Notes: generated from the letters alone by a model not told the origin. Shown: positions 12,061-24,125, numbered from the stretch's first letter. The stretch: DNA of 64,000 nt from Gadus chalcogrammus (GCF_026213295.1 NC_079428.1:8354872-8418871); one strand, 5' to 3'. Translations and numbers: made by a program.

Positions 12061-12908
12061 CCCGTGAGGAGAGGGCCCAGGCTCGGGGGAAGAAAATCAA
12101 TTTATAGCCATTAGGGTTTGATCCGCCAACACAGCAACATTTGTTTAGCACATAATTGCGGTGAATTATGTCTGCCTCGGCTGTCTGAGCATTGAATATT
12201 AATAGTTTCAGACGGTGGGCCGTATGCTGCTGATCCGCACGCTAAAGGAACACTTCAAACAGCCCCCGTTTGTCACAGTTATCTGCTGTCACCCCGTGTT
12301 TGTTTCCCCCCCGTTACGAGTTCCCACCCCCCACCCAAGCCCCCCACCACACCAAATGCATCTTTGTTTCCGGGAGCTTAATGGCTGCAAATTGACATTT
12401 TGGATGTCGGAGGCAAGGGGTAATTCTTATTTATTCGTCTCTGTCAGATGATCAAGCCAGCGCTTGTTTTTCATAACCCTTCATCGACCCGTAGAGAGAT
12501 ATCAAGCAGCCACGATTCCACACTTCAGTTCCACCCGCTCAGCAGTTTCCTTCTCTCCCACTGTCCTGATCCAAGATTCACCAGACTGCCTTGCTCATGG
12601 GAACCGAGGCACCAAGGGGCAACACTTCAGTGTGATTGAATTTCACCCTGACGTTTAATCTTTTCTCATCTTTTTCTGGATGCCTTGGCAGGTTTGTTTT
12701 TGGCAGCATAGTTTTAAAAGAGATACTTTTATGTATTCACTTTAAATATTTTCTCCTGTCTTTGTACTATTTACCTTTAGTCAAGCAACTTTAACAACAA
12801 CAATCTCCCTGCAAGAAATCTTGACACAAGCTATACCTGAGACGGTTCCTTGAGAGGAGGAGAGCACTTCCACGCATCAGCCAATGCTTTGTGTTGTGCT
12901 TTGTTCAG

Positions 12909-13069
12909 ACATCAAGAAGCTGTACAGGCAGACTGGCGTGGACGACCTGCCCACGGTACTGGTGTTCAGTGATGCCCAGATGGTGGAGGAGTCCTTCCTG
13001 GAGGACATCAACAACGTGCTGAGCTCTGGGGAGGTGCCCAACCTCTACAAGCAGGACGAGTTTGACGAG
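12909..13069 (+). CDS. dnah2: DNAH2 exon 6 (AAA4)
   Basis: Residues 242-295, DIKKLYRQTGVDDLPTVLVF then SDAQMVEESFLEDINNVLSS and GEVPNLYKQDEFDE. ESFLEDINN and GEVPNLY are signature AAA4 sequence. Acceptor TTGTTCAG is good, but the donor is GTCACC, a poor match to GTRAGT. The exon could only be extended in frame to the TAA at 13077, so the weak donor is best supported by continuity with exon 7. The intron (13070-13671) carries a CT tract then a CTC tract. Confidence 0.93.
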
Positions 13070-13286
13070 GTCACCTAATCTGTCTGTCTGGATGTCTGTC
13101 TATCTGCCTGTCAATCCACCTGTCTGCCTGTAAAGTTACTGCACGCTCTCTTTCCCTCTCTCTCGCTCTCGCTCTATCTCTCCCACGTGATAATTACACA
13201 AGTGAAATGCACACAAGTTTAATGATGCAGTACAGTTTAGTACTTGTGGCTTGTGGAGGCCAAGGATTTAGGTCAAGAGAAAAGTA

Positions 13287-13290
<4 letters not shown>

Positions 13291-13351
<61 letters not shown>

Positions 13352-13387
13352 TCCTCCTCCTCCTCCTCCTCCTCCTCCTCCTCCTCC
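13291..13387. repeat. (CT)n followed by (CTC)n
   Basis: About 29 CT units (13291-13348) switch directly into about 12 CTC triplets (13350-13387). One long pure-pyrimidine sense-strand run. Confidence 0.95.
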
Positions 13388-13671
13388 GCCATATAAGTAT
13401 ACTTAAACAAGCTTTAATGAAGTCAATTTGTTGGTTATGTATGTTCAATCAACTCTTTCTATCACGCTACTTTTCTCCCAGTTCCACATTAAGCCATCAC
13501 ACCACAGCGCTCCTGTCGCCTCCTCTTGACAGCTCAGCCTACTTAACACAACACACAGCATGCCATCACTCCCACATGTCTCATTAACCATGTTCTCTCA
13601 GGACATGCAATGTCTGATTGAAGTGTTTCCACGGCGATATGTGTGAGTGTGTGTTTCTGTACCTCCTCCAG

Positions 13672-13811
13672 GTGTGTGGAGCCCTGTCAGAGTCGGCCAG
13701 GAAGGACGGGGTCCTGGAGACTCCGGACTCCATGTTCGCCTATCTGATCGAGAGGGTCCGGAACAACCTGCATGTGGTGCTTTGCATGAGCCCCGTGGGG
13801 GAGCCCTTCAG
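13672..13811 (+). CDS. dnah2: DNAH2 exon 7 (AAA4)
   Basis: Residues 296-342, VCGALSESARKDGVLETPDS then MFAYLIERVRNNLHVVLCMS and PVGEPFR. HVVLCMSPVGEPFR is the AAA4 segment before the IRQYPALVNC motif. Acceptor CTCCTCCAG, donor GTACTG; the Arg codon is split AG/G. The following 2.55-kb intron (13812-16363) has a pyrimidine-rich start, a GC-rich unique block near 14200-14600 with an RFX X-box, and nothing assignable between 14620 and 16300. Confidence 0.95.
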
Positions 13812-14398
13812 GTACTGGAGGAGGGAGGGGACTAACCCTTCCCCCTATCTTCTCCTCCCCTCTACTCCTCTTTGCTCTGTGCATATGCTCCCCTTGACTC
13901 ACCTCTTGTCCTCTCTCCTCCCCTCCCCTCTGCTCCTCTCTATTCCTCACTACAAGTCCCCTCTACTCTCCTCTATGCATCTCCTTTCTTCTCCTCCCCA
14001 TCTTCTCTCCTCTTCCTTACTTGTCCCCTTTTCTCTCCTCCTCCTCCTCTCTTCTCCACTCTCCTCTCTCCCCCTTCTCATCCCCTCTCCCCTCTCCGAT
14101 CGTCTCCCCCCTTGCTCCTCCTCTTCTCTGTTGTGTTTGATGAAACCTTCCTTGCCGTCTCGCACCTCGCTCCTTCTCCGCCGACCCCGGTTGTTCGACG
14201 CCAGTAATAAAGAAAGAGAGCGAGAGGGGAACAGAACAGACGAGCTATCTTGCCTCTCAACCGCGCAATTACGGAGACGGAGGGGTGCGTCTCCGCCGTG
14301 CTGTCCTGACCTCCATCATCCGCCGCGCCTGGCTCAGCATCGAGCCGCCGAACGCCGCTCCTCGACCCGCGCCCCGCGAGCTGCCGGTGTTGCCGTCT

Positions 14399-14412
14399 GT
14401 TGCCGTGGCAAC
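14399..14412. promoter_or_regulatory. Candidate RFX X-box in intron 7
   Basis: GTTGCCGTGGCAAC matches the palindromic RFX consensus GTTGCCATGGCAAC at 13 of 14 positions, with both half-sites perfect. RFX2/3, often with FOXJ1, drive motile-cilium genes including dynein arms. The site lies in a GC-rich non-repetitive block. Being intronic it could be an enhancer or internal promoter; function is inference. Confidence 0.6.
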
Positions 14413-16363
14413 GCCAGATCGCGCAGCACGAGTGTTCTTGAACTCCCCTTTGTGTGTCGCCACGCACACACATATGCGAGAAAACAAACTGAGGCGACGG
14501 AACAGCACTTGTTTTTCACTGCCATTTGGACGGCCGCCCGGTAGCCTGTGTGAACTCATGGACGGCTCCCCGGTCGCTGATCCCAGCACGTTAGAGCTGT
14601 GATTTCTAGAGCTGTGATGGAGTTCATATGAACGGATTGCTTTGATATGCGCGTCTGTTCATCACGGCCGGTCGCTGAGTCGCACTATATCTCAATCAGG
14701 GAGATATCGGGGTCCCCCCAAGCCCAAATAAATGAATTCCCTATTCTGTTTATTCATCACATCACTAACACCCACTGTGCTTTCTGATACTTACATCATC
14801 AGTTCTTCAGATTCAAATATTCAGAACTGGAATCTAAACGGTGTCTGTGTGCACAAACACACATAGACACAGTTTATTGCCAAGCATCGTCTTGCATCCT
14901 GAATCCTACAATTATAATCGTTATGCAAGGGGATATATGTTTGAAAAAACACAACATTGTTTTTTTAAAAACAGCAAGTGCTGCAAAATCTAAAAGCATA
15001 ATTCATCAACCCCAGGTGTGTCCAGACAGGATGTAAACACTGATGTGAACAGCTTTAGGTGTAAAACATCCTACACACCGGGCCTCCCTGGACACCTCCC
15101 TCCCAGCTGTGTCTCAGCACCAGGCTGACCCAGTGACCTAGTATCTGATCCCAGCCTCTGATTGGCTCATTAGTGGCTGATCCACAAACCCCCCCTCTCC
15201 GTGCTTGGCGAATGAGAGGTCTGGCACGCAGGACCCAGTGATGGTAAACCACAGCCCCCTGGAAACAACCGGGCACAAGCACTGTTTCTCTGTCCCTCTT
15301 CTTGGTCTCACAGTAAACACTGTCTTGCATGGATACACATGCTCACGGTACACGCACACTCTTCACACATCGGGTTCTCACAACAACGTTGTTGTCTTCA
15401 TCCCTAATGCTAAAGATCCTTTCATGGAGTGTTTACACACCTTAATATATTCTAACAAGTCGTTTTCTTGCGTACTCTCATTACATTTTTCACATGTCCT
15501 GATGATCAAACACTAACGGTGACACACACGCACACAATTGTATACTAGCAGACACACAAATCGTTTTTTAAATCCCTAATGTTAAAGAAATATTTTTTAC
15601 ACACAAAAATACCAAATTACTCAATTAAAAGTGACTCTCCATCTTTTCTCTTTTCTTTTCGTGCATCATTTGCACGGCTACATACGCACACACATCCTGA
15701 TCTAACAATAACGCCCACAGACGCACACACACACAGAACCAGGACCCTGTTTTAATTAGCGGACCAGAGTAGTGGCCACACATAATGCTGCTAATTGGGG
15801 TGGCTGGCGTCATTGAGCGTTGCTAATCACCACTCTCAGGTTGCTGAGTGATAGCTGCAGGCTAGCTGCTAGCATGACCCCGTCATCATAGTGCCAAGGC
15901 TAAAGAGCCTTCGCATACCAATTAGACCTCCTCACCCATCCGGTTCACCCTCAGCCCCCCCGCTCCGCCTGGCTGCAGAACTCTTGTGGTTGGATTAATT
16001 TTTAGGGTGTGTTTGTATTTGGGGGGTTACATTTTGCGATTCCCTTATTCCATTTCCTTGCCCCGCCATTAGACTTACACTTTTTTAAACTGTCAATAAC
16101 GTTATCATCAACTGCCAATAATGTCGGCCTTTACTTTCAGGCTTTTTATTTATGAGTAAATGTTTTTCCATTTTCTTTGTTGTCTTAGCATTTCCCATTT
16201 TTCTCTATCTTCTATTGTCCTCTTCATGGGGGGACACCCTAATATTCCCCTATAAGATTGATAAAATGCATTTCATCTGATCTTAAATTATGATTTATTT
16301 GACAGGTTGTACAGCTTCGGGCCTGACAGTGTACTCGCTCACCCCCCCCCCCCTCCCCAACAG

Positions 16364-16496
16364 GAACCGGATCCGCCAGTACCCGGCGCTGGTCAACTGC
16401 AGCACCATAGACTGGTTCTGTGAGTGGCCCAGGGAGGCCCTGCTGGAGGTGGCTGAGAGGTACCTGGACGCCCTGGACCTGGGGACCGTGGAGTCG
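16364..16496 (+). CDS. dnah2: DNAH2 exon 8 (AAA4 end)
   Basis: Residues 342-386, NRIRQYPALVNCSTIDWFCE then WPREALLEVAERYLDALDLG. The CSTIDWF..WP.EAL motif is universal in dynein heavy chains at the AAA4 lid. The acceptor has a C-rich tract (CCCCTCCCCAACAG); donor GTGAGA, then (CA)n at 16510-16534. The intron (16497-18047) contains a very long GT/GC tract and a unique GC-rich segment 17190-17500. Confidence 0.95.
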
Positions 16497-16912
16497 GTGA
16501 GACATAGAGACACACACACACACACACACACACACTCATTCACACTCATTGAACACCTTGGGGCTGCTGATGTCTTGGTTGTGAAATCATTAAATGTGTG
16601 AACAACTCAAATGTGTTCACAGTCACTCACACACACGGTTGGGAAGTGTCCCTCAGTCCTTCACACTTTATCTCCTTACACCTCCCCCATATGCTAAAGG
16701 TCTGTAAGAATCACAGACCAACACATACTGTGGTATACACAAAAGATATAATGTGTACGTAGAAATGGCAGACATACATTTATTTCTGGAATAACTTGTT
16801 TCTCGAGATATACATTGAGATAATGACCAAACCTACTTTACAGGACACTGCAGGATTTTTTCCTCATGTTTCTTCTCCTTTGTGGGGGTGTGTGTGTGTC
16901 TTTGTGTGCGTG

Positions 16913-17090
<178 letters not shown>

Positions 17091-18047
17091 TCGGTGTAAT
17101 ATTGTGTGTGTGTGTGTGGGGGTCTCATATGCTCGAGTTTGGTGCCCCCATGAAAAAAAAAAACCTGGTCCAACACCTAGTCCTCCCCGGGGATGAACCA
17201 GCTCTCCCTCCTTCCCAGAGAGAGGCAGCCAGCCGTTCCACTGGTGACCGCCTGAACCAGCGAGCAGAGGGAGGGGGTTGGTTGGTTCATCCAGTGGAAC
17301 AGAGGCATTAACCTGAGCCTGTTCAACAGAAACAGAGCAGGGCCGCGTGTTTCCACATCGGGTGACTTTTCATTTCCGTGCCCACTGAACGCGACCCCGG
17401 GTCTAATTGCGTTTACAAGCTTCCCATTCTCCGCCCCCGGAGCTCGTTTCACGTTAGCAGGGGTTTTACCGCCGTGGATTATTTATTTATTTATTCATGG
17501 CGGGTGGTGGAGGTGGTCTTTGTAATTCCTGTCATGTTTTTCTTCTCTGTCTCTTGACGTTTCTCAACCCTTCTCGTCATCATTCATCATCGACTAGCAC
17601 GCTCGTTTTCTTTACTCTGTTTACAATTTGGCCTTTTAGTTTTTTCCTTTTGTCTCCCTTGATGAGAAATATGTCATTTTAAGATAACGATTAGAAGGTG
17701 TTTGGCATTAACGATGACCCTGTCGCTATTAGTTGGAAAATCCTACAACATCCTCAAATCAAAAGAAAATATATGTTCTGGATAGAAGTTTTTCATCCAC
17801 ATTTGTATTTTTTTATCACAAATTATCAGATGTTAATAAATCAAATGATTATTATTTAAACATAACATTTCTCTTCCCTACCTCCATTTGCACTTTTTCT
17901 TTCTGCTGATCTAACACCTGACCTGTTGCTTAATAAAGTGAAGGTTATCTCATCTTCCATGTATCCTGTGAACCAAAGTGACTCCTGTTCATGGTCTCCA
18001 CCGTGTTGCAGCACAAGGTAACGTGACGTCCCTCTGTTCGGTTCTAG

Positions 18048-18187
18048 ATCCACACCAGGGTGGCCAGCGTCTTCGTCACCATGCACCAGTCTGTGGCCAC
18101 CTTCTCCCACAGGATGAGGGCAGAGCTCCGGAGGCACAACTACGTCACCCCCACCAATTACCTGGAGCTGGTGTCAGGATACAAGAA
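18048..18187 (+). CDS. dnah2: DNAH2 exon 9 (AAA4-stalk junction)
   Basis: Residues 387-433, IHTRVASVFVTMHQSVATFS, HRMRAELRRHNYVTPTNYLE, LVSGYK. RRHNYVTPTNYLELVSGYK is the invariant start of the stalk. Acceptor GGTTCTAG; donor GTATGG splitting the Lys codon AA/G. The intron (18188-19742) contains a SINE-like copy (about 18640-18840), a unique block 18880-19400 and GT-rich DNA from 19470 to the acceptor. Confidence 0.95.
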
Positions 18188-18639
18188 GTATGGTTCTCCT
18201 CCAGGCTCCAGCCGCACTCCCAGCCTACAGGATTTGTAGCACCAAATTAGAATTTGAGTGTTTGGTGGCACACGTTTGGGGCGCACATCAAATAGATGAT
18301 GAAATCAGCAGAAATGACAGAAAATATAATTTTGACTTTTGATCTAGCAATAATAAAAAAGATGAAGGGTGGCAGTACAAGGGTTTGAGCAGTGCTCAAA
18401 GTATGGAGGGCCACTCGCTGGTCAGCAACAAACAGCGCTCCATCAATGGGCTCTTACCTCACTGTTGTGAGGTGGTTCGGTTTGATCTGGTAGTTTCCAG
18501 AACTGGCTTGTTAAACAATGAGCATCTCCTTTCCAGCTGTGAGTGTAGTGAGCAGGTTAACACAGAGATAACAGTCATGGGCAATAAGCGAGAGAACAAG
18601 CACACAAAACCTGCTAACTCCACTTTGACAGTTTTTGCC

Positions 18640-18840
18640 AAACCAGCAAATATAGTAGGTCTGAGGGCAGGATGGTGATGTGGTCAGGGGGACTCCAAGC
18701 GAAAAGGTTCTGGTTTCTGACCCCAATTTCCCCATCCCTGAGCAAGATGCCCTGACTAAGCCCTACCTGCTCCTGAGCGACCTGTGTCTGAAAGATCACT
18801 GTGTGTCACTTTGCATAAAAGCCTCTTTAAAGGAGTAAGT
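18640..18840 (+). mobile_element. tRNA-SINE-like copy with L2-type tail
   Basis: Contains a box-B-like AGGTTCTGGTTTCTGACCCC, the phrase GAGCAAGATGCC, CCTGAGCGACCTGTGTCTG and a diverged CACTTTGCATAAAAGCCTC. The order matches the fish SINE core plus the GTCGCTTTGGATAAAAGCG tail shared with L2-type LINEs. Boundaries approximate. Confidence 0.5.
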
Positions 18841-19529
18841 GAATCAAATTGATGACAAAACCCTAAGGCTAACCACAGGTGCCTCCTTCACCTGCCTCGG
18901 CTCATTTATTGTATGTCATCAACTTCTTGCCAGGAGCCCCCCCCACCGTGACCCGGGAGGGGAGGAGCCGGTGTGCAGAATTAGAAGGTCATTTGTATGG
19001 CTGGAGCCCAGCAGGTTTATCACATCGAAGGCGGCAGGCCAAGACTAATTGTTAACCCTCAAAGAGCCCACACACGCAGAGCTGAATCCACAGGCCTTGG
19101 ATGGGCCATGTTTAGTGTTGTTCCGTGTTGAAGGCTGCTCCGACTGGAAGCCAGGAGCTGCACGCACGTGTACTGCTTTTTTTCTGTTCAACCTAACACA
19201 GGAAGGATGCGGTCGATCTGCTCCCTCGTTTTTCTGCTGCCGTTGTCGTTGTTGTTGTTGTTGCTCTCGTTAAGGCATCATCTTGTTGCATCTGGTGTCA
19301 CACTCGTCCGCTCCTCTCTTGCTCACCCTCCATTAACCTGGCCCCAGCCGATCTGCTCTCCCCTGACATTACCTCCCGCTCTCTCTGGGTAAACAGCCCT
19401 GTCCACTCACACGCACTCCAAGCTCTGCCGTACTAAACCCTGACACCTCACCGGGTTGTTCCTTTGTGTGTCAGTGTTTGTTTGTGTGTCCGTTTTTGTG
19501 TGTGTGTGTGTGTGTGCGTTTGTGTCTGT

Positions 19530-19561
<32 letters not shown>

Positions 19562-19742
19562 CTTTACCGTGTATGTATACATGTGGCAGTGTGTGCGTCT
19601 CTTCATGTATGTGCTCGAGTTGCTTATCCGTGTCTGTGCTGTGACCGACTCTTTGTTTATGTGTGTGTATGCGTGCATGCGTGTGCACCAGGGCAGGTTT
19701 GCATACATAACGGCCTGTGTGTTTGTGTCCCTCTTCCGGCAG

Positions 19743-19953
19743 GCTGCTGGCGGAGAAGCGCAGGGAGCTTGGTGAGCAGGTGACCAAGCTGCGCAATGGG
19801 CTGTACAAGATCGACGACACCAGGGAGAAGGTGCAGGCCATGTCCATGGAGCTGGAGGAGGCCAAGGTGAAGGTGGCCGACTTCCAGAGGCAGTGTGAGG
19901 AGTACCTGGTGGTCATCGTCCAGCAGAAGAGAGAGGCAGATGAACAGCAGAAG
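19743..19953 (+). CDS. dnah2: DNAH2 exon 10 (stalk helix CC1)
   Basis: Residues 433-503, LLAEKRRELGEQVTKLRNGL, YKIDDTREKVQAMSMELEEA, KVKVADFQRQCEEYLVVIVQ, QKREADEQQK. Charged heptad-patterned sequence of the first stalk helix, the ascending arm to the microtubule-binding tip. Acceptor CCGGCAG, donor GTGGGC. The intron (19954-21508) holds a foldback element and otherwise AT-rich sequence. An antisense open frame across this exon is a shadow. Confidence 0.96.
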
Positions 19954-20090
19954 GTGGGCATGCGTCGTCATCCTGATAGTGTTGAATCATAAAGCGCGGC
20001 ATAATGAGTGTGTGTGGGTCTCCCAACCCAGCTTAGAATAACAAATAGAGTTGAACGGAAAACAAATATATTAAAAACATAATATTGCCG

Positions 20091-20617
20091 TGTTCACATC
20101 TAATGTTTTTTGTAATAGGGAAAAGTTGAGCCGACTGTTTTTTCAACAAAAAAAAGCTGCCAGCGTTTTTTGTCCTAAAAGCGCCAAGAGCGTTTTTTCT
20201 ATCGCCTAGCAACGAACCCATTCTAGACCCGACGTTACTCGCCTACTAGTATCCAGGCTAGAGCCCATTGGACATGTCGTAGATCTCGACATGTTCTGTA
20301 ATTAAAACTATTAATCGCTCCACCGGCACTTTCCCGAGTGATTTGTCCGCAATTGTTTCTTGTTTTGACAGTTGAGAGTTTCCTTTGCGACGAAGTGTCA
20401 ATGTTCCGCTTTTGATTGGTCGGTTGCCAAAAAGATGCCTGACGGCGGCCGTTTTCTTCCTGAAAGTTGAACTTTTTCAACGCTCCGTATGGCAGAAAAA
20501 AACGCTGGGAGAGGTGTTTAAAAAAACGGCTGTGACTTTTTCCAGAAACACTCTGCTCCATAGGAATATAATGTAAAATAAGCGCTGGCAGATTTAAAAA
20601 AACGCTAGATGTGAACT
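20091..20617. mobile_element. Foldback/MITE-like element
   Basis: Starts TGTTCACATCTAATG and ends CGCTAGATGTGAACTC; the 11-bp GTTCACATCTA is inverted at the two ends. Further inverted similarity continues inward (GTTTTTT-rich arms, AGCGCTGGCAG versus CTGCCAGCG). No transposase frame, no clear target duplication. Confidence 0.55.
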
Positions 20618-21508
20618 CAGACAAAGACATTGATGAAATAGAGATGGCCACATGAATGTGGTCCTTTGCTGATCTTTAAACTTAGATTAGACCTGGAAAT
20701 CCAATCAGCAGGGAGCACAGCTGCACATTCCAACCAATTAAACACACACACACCCAACTTACGAAATTAATAAACACTTTAATTCACAAACAATGAAACA
20801 TGAAACAAGAAACATGAGGGATTACCACAAACAACAAAAACAACACAAAACGTAGGAGAAATAACATGGTGGATATGCACCTCATCCACTACCAGTGTTT
20901 AACACGGCAGCCAGATTTGTGTCAGAACTGGCTGCCACAGTGGAGAACAGAGGAGGACCTCAAAGACCATTCAACATGACAGATCCACAATGACCACAAT
21001 CTGCTGCGTCACGACAGAACGGTGACTCTTAAAGCAATAGCAAACAGGACTTCGTGTGAATGGCAACGCTCATTCTGACTAAATATAAATTTCACCAAAG
21101 GTCTTTCACTGCAGTGAAAATAATCAAAGCAGTGCTTATCGAGGCTAGAAAAAAAGTAGAATTGTTTCATGTGGGTTGGCTTGCAGAAACCCAGATTTTA
21201 ATCAAATGTGATTAAAATGTTAATTCTGCCCTTCAACACCCACATTCTCCACCACCAACATTACTGAGTGTTTTGAATATTTAAGGCCATACTTCTCTGT
21301 GCAATGTGTTTTGCCCCTGTAGTTAAACTGATTAAAAGTTACAATGTTCTTGCACTGTAGTTTGTGTTGTAAGACTGAACTTGCAATGTAAGCTATAGTT
21401 AAGATGAAGTTAGATTGTTTTATTATAGTCACATAGTTTCATATAGCATTCTTTATTTGTCACTTTCCATTGACACAGTAATTAAACATGTTGTAATGTC
21501 CTCCACAG

Positions 21509-21625
21509 GCAGTAGGAGCCCACAGTGAGAAGATCGGGGCGGAGGAGGTGAAGTGTAAGGCCCTGGCTGAGAACGCCCAGAGGGACCTGGATGAGGCCCT
21601 GCCCGCCCTGGAGGAGGCCATGAAG
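21509..21625 (+). CDS. dnah2: DNAH2 exon 11 (stalk CC1)
   Basis: Residues 504-542, AVGAHSEKIGAEEVKCKALA then ENAQRDLDEALPALEEAMK. The LDEALPALEEAM motif sits near the top of CC1 in all heavy chains. Phase 0 on both sides; acceptor CTCCACAG, donor GTCAGA. The intron (21626-22603) holds a possible foldback relic and a (CT)n tract. Confidence 0.96.
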
Positions 21626-21671
21626 GTCAGACACCTCCAGCTCACTGCCTGCTCTCTGCCTGGGGTCCTTA

Positions 21672-22230
21672 AGCCCTGTTTCCACCGCAGAAACCTTATT
21701 AAAGCTTGTGAGGTAGTACCATCAAAAGGTACAGGACCTTTAGGGCTGAAATTTTTACATTTTTTACAGCCATTTTTACATCTGCAGCCACATACGGACA
21801 CTAATGTTTTTCGTTCAACATGCAGTAATTCACACACAATCCTCTAATTGCATCCATAGTGGTAAACTGCATTCATACAATTATAGCATTTTGTTATGTA
21901 TTAATCATTCCTCTCAGTAGCAGTTCTCTAAATACTCCTCTAAATACTTATACATTATTATTATATATTTTCATTAAAGTACGGAGCATACGCTCGAATT
22001 CCCTTGGTATGAGGTTTGATAGTTACGATATTGTTGGTCCGATATTTCTCTCTGTATTTCTCTCTTTTCTATGTTCTTTATTGGCTATAAGCCTGATGTA
22101 TAAGGTCCTTAATTTGCCTAGCCTCGCGGTCATTAGCCCGCTGTGGAAACGCAGACAACAAGAGGCTGAAGGAACCTTTATCCCTTGGATACAGTTCCTG
22201 GGACTAAAAGTTCAGGGTCATTTTGGTGGG
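21672..22230. mobile_element. Possible inverted-repeat element relic
   Basis: CCTGTTTCCACCGCAG near the left end and CGCTGTGGAAACGCAG near 22138 are imperfect inverted copies, a layout seen in fish foldback repeats. AGGACCTTTAGGG and AGGAACCTTTATCCC may be paired subterminal parts. Weak. Confidence 0.3.
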
Positions 22231-22422
22231 AACTCGGCTATAGTCTTTCTGTCTCTTTGGTCTTTATTAGCACTGGTGTTTTTGACGGTCTGATGCTTTG
22301 ATGCTGTACAGTGTGTGATCCCTGAGACCTTGAGTTAAATGTAATTTGGGTTCTGCTCCTTTGACTGCCAAAAGGCAGCCTGTCTTTCTTTCTCTTCCTT
22401 CTTTCTTACTTTCCTCCAACCT

Positions 22423-22425
<3 letters not shown>

Positions 22426-22482
<57 letters not shown>
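22426..22482. repeat. (CT)n microsatellite
   Basis: About 28 CT units, with a degenerate CTTT-rich continuation to 22510, on the sense strand of intron 11. Confidence 0.93.
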
Positions 22483-22495
<13 letters not shown>

Positions 22496-22603
22496 GCTCT
22501 TTCTTTCTTACTTACATTCATATTTTTTCTAAAATTCCTTTCCTCACTTCCTTCCTTACCTCAATGTACATTACGTTTTGTGATGCTGATTTTTCTTGGC
22601 CAG

Positions 22604-22745
22604 GCCTTGGAGTCCCTGAACAAGAAAGACATGACGGAGATCAAGTCGTACGGGCGTCCCCCGGCCCTGGTGGAGACGGTGATGCAGGCTGTCATGACCC
22701 TCCTGTGCAAGGACCCCACCTGGGCAGAGGCTAAGAGACAGCTGG
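22604..22745 (+). CDS. dnah2: DNAH2 exon 12 (stalk tip, microtubule-binding domain)
   Basis: Residues 543-590, ALESLNKKDMTEIKSYGRPP then ALVETVMQAVMTLLCKDPTW, AEAKRQLG. ALxxLxKKDxxEIKSYxxPP is the hinge entering the microtubule-binding domain. Acceptor TTGGCCAG, donor GTGAGG, Gly codon split G/GT. The following 418-bp intron shows only purine-rich GGATGG-type degenerate repeats near its start. Confidence 0.96.
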
Positions 22746-23163
22746 GTGAGGGGAGGAGAAGGAGGGAGGGATGGAAGGATGGGTGAGAGGCGATGAACAG
22801 GGAACAAGGGATGATGGATGGCTGAGGGGATGGACAGGGAACAAGGAATTAATTGATGGGGAACAGGAGAGGGGTGGATGGCAGGAGGACACAGTGAAGG
22901 TCAAGTTAGGTCAATTTTAGGAAAGCACACATGGAAGTTGATGGAATAAATACCACTTGAGGAGTATATGCCAAGCCAAGTTAACAGATACATGCTCATA
23001 AAGGCAGTATGGCAAAATGTACCCAAAATAGTTATTGTTTTCATATATATCCTTGTCTTGAGAACTACAAACGGGCCAAGGAACACGGAAAGAGACAACA
23101 GGGCTCAAAACCTGTTCTTTGTTTGTCCTCTGATCCATGTGTTACTGTCCCGTCTGCCTGCAG

Positions 23164-23333
23164 GTGAGTCCAGCTTCATCAAGTCCTTGGTTAACTTCGA
23201 CAAGGACAACATCTCGGACCGCGTGCTGAAGAAGACGGGCCAGTACTGCACGCAGGCCGACTTCCAGCCCGAGATCATCGGCAGGGTGTCGCTGGCCGCC
23301 AAGTCCCTCTGCATGTGGGTCAGAGCCATGGAG
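23164..23333 (+). CDS. dnah2: DNAH2 exon 13 (microtubule-binding domain)
   Basis: Residues 590-646, ESSFIKSLVNFDKDNISDRV, LKKTGQYCTQADFQPEIIGR, VSLAAKSLCMWVRAME. FDKDNIS and the SLAAKSLCMWVRAM motif close the microtubule-binding tip and enter CC2. Acceptor TGCCTGCAG, donor GTGAGG. The intron (23334-24394) consists largely of a 609-bp MITE and a (CA)n tract. Confidence 0.96.
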
Positions 23334-23449
23334 GTGAGGGAGGAGCTCCCACGCGCACCTGGATACACGTAGATACACATACACACACAGAATCACACTC
23401 ACGCGATATACATAGATACAAAACACAACCAATAACATGGAGAGACTTA

Positions 23450-24058
23450 CCGTATTTTCCGGACTATAAGTCGCAGTTTTTTTGTAGTTTGGCTTGCCCT
23501 GCGACTTATATTTCGAAGCGACTTATATGCCAAAATTGTGCGTACATAATCTTCGGCCGCAAGATGGCACCGTCATTCATTAGGCCTACAACTGAACGCT
23601 GCAAGCCTACTGCACCACCGAATAAATTATATTCTCGTCGTCATCGTCCTCAATGTTCTGCGGTTCAACCAAAGCTACCCCAGCCTTAGCTGCAATGTTG
23701 TGCAACATAGCTGTCACACATATCACAGCGCATGACTTGGCCGGCGAAAACTGGAGCCCTCCGCTGGACTTGTGAAGATCGTGCGCTCAGGTTTAGGACC
23801 GCGGCGCATACGCGTCCGGTGGAATCCCGGTGTCACTGAATTCGGTATACTCTCAGAACTACGAGTGGGACCGACACACCTATATTGCTATTGCAATTTT
23901 ATTCAGTCTCTCCAGACTAAACGTTCTTGTTTAAATGTTTAAAAATAAATGCGACTTATACACCGATGCGACGTATATATGTTTTTTTCCTCGTCATGGA
24001 GCATTTTTTGACTGATGCGACTAATACTCGGGAGCGACGTATAGTCCGGAAAATACGG
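23450..24058. mobile_element. TA-flanked MITE (CCGTATTTTCCGGA family)
   Basis: Left terminus CCGTATTTTCCGGACTATAA GTCGC and its inverted copy at the right end differ by about one base over 25 bp. TA dinucleotides flank both ends (23448-23449, 24059-24060). GCGACTTATA-like motifs recur subterminally. I recognise this terminus as widespread in fish and other vertebrate genomes; the TA flank suggests mariner-type mobilisation, but the superfamily is not certain. No coding capacity. Confidence 0.8.
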
Positions 24059-24122
24059 TACAAAGATACACACAAACACCCTCACACATTGATGCATACA
24101 CACAGATATACATAGATACATA

Positions 24123-24125
<3 letters not shown>

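Noticed and set aside
13618..14544. 308-codon open frame covering exon 7
   Set aside because: Only 13672-13811 matches dynein, and in a different register from part of this frame. The rest is translation of C/T-rich intron after a good donor at 13812.
19407..19961. 184-codon minus-strand frame
   Set aside because: Antisense shadow of exon 10 plus CA-repeat translation; no recognisable domain.
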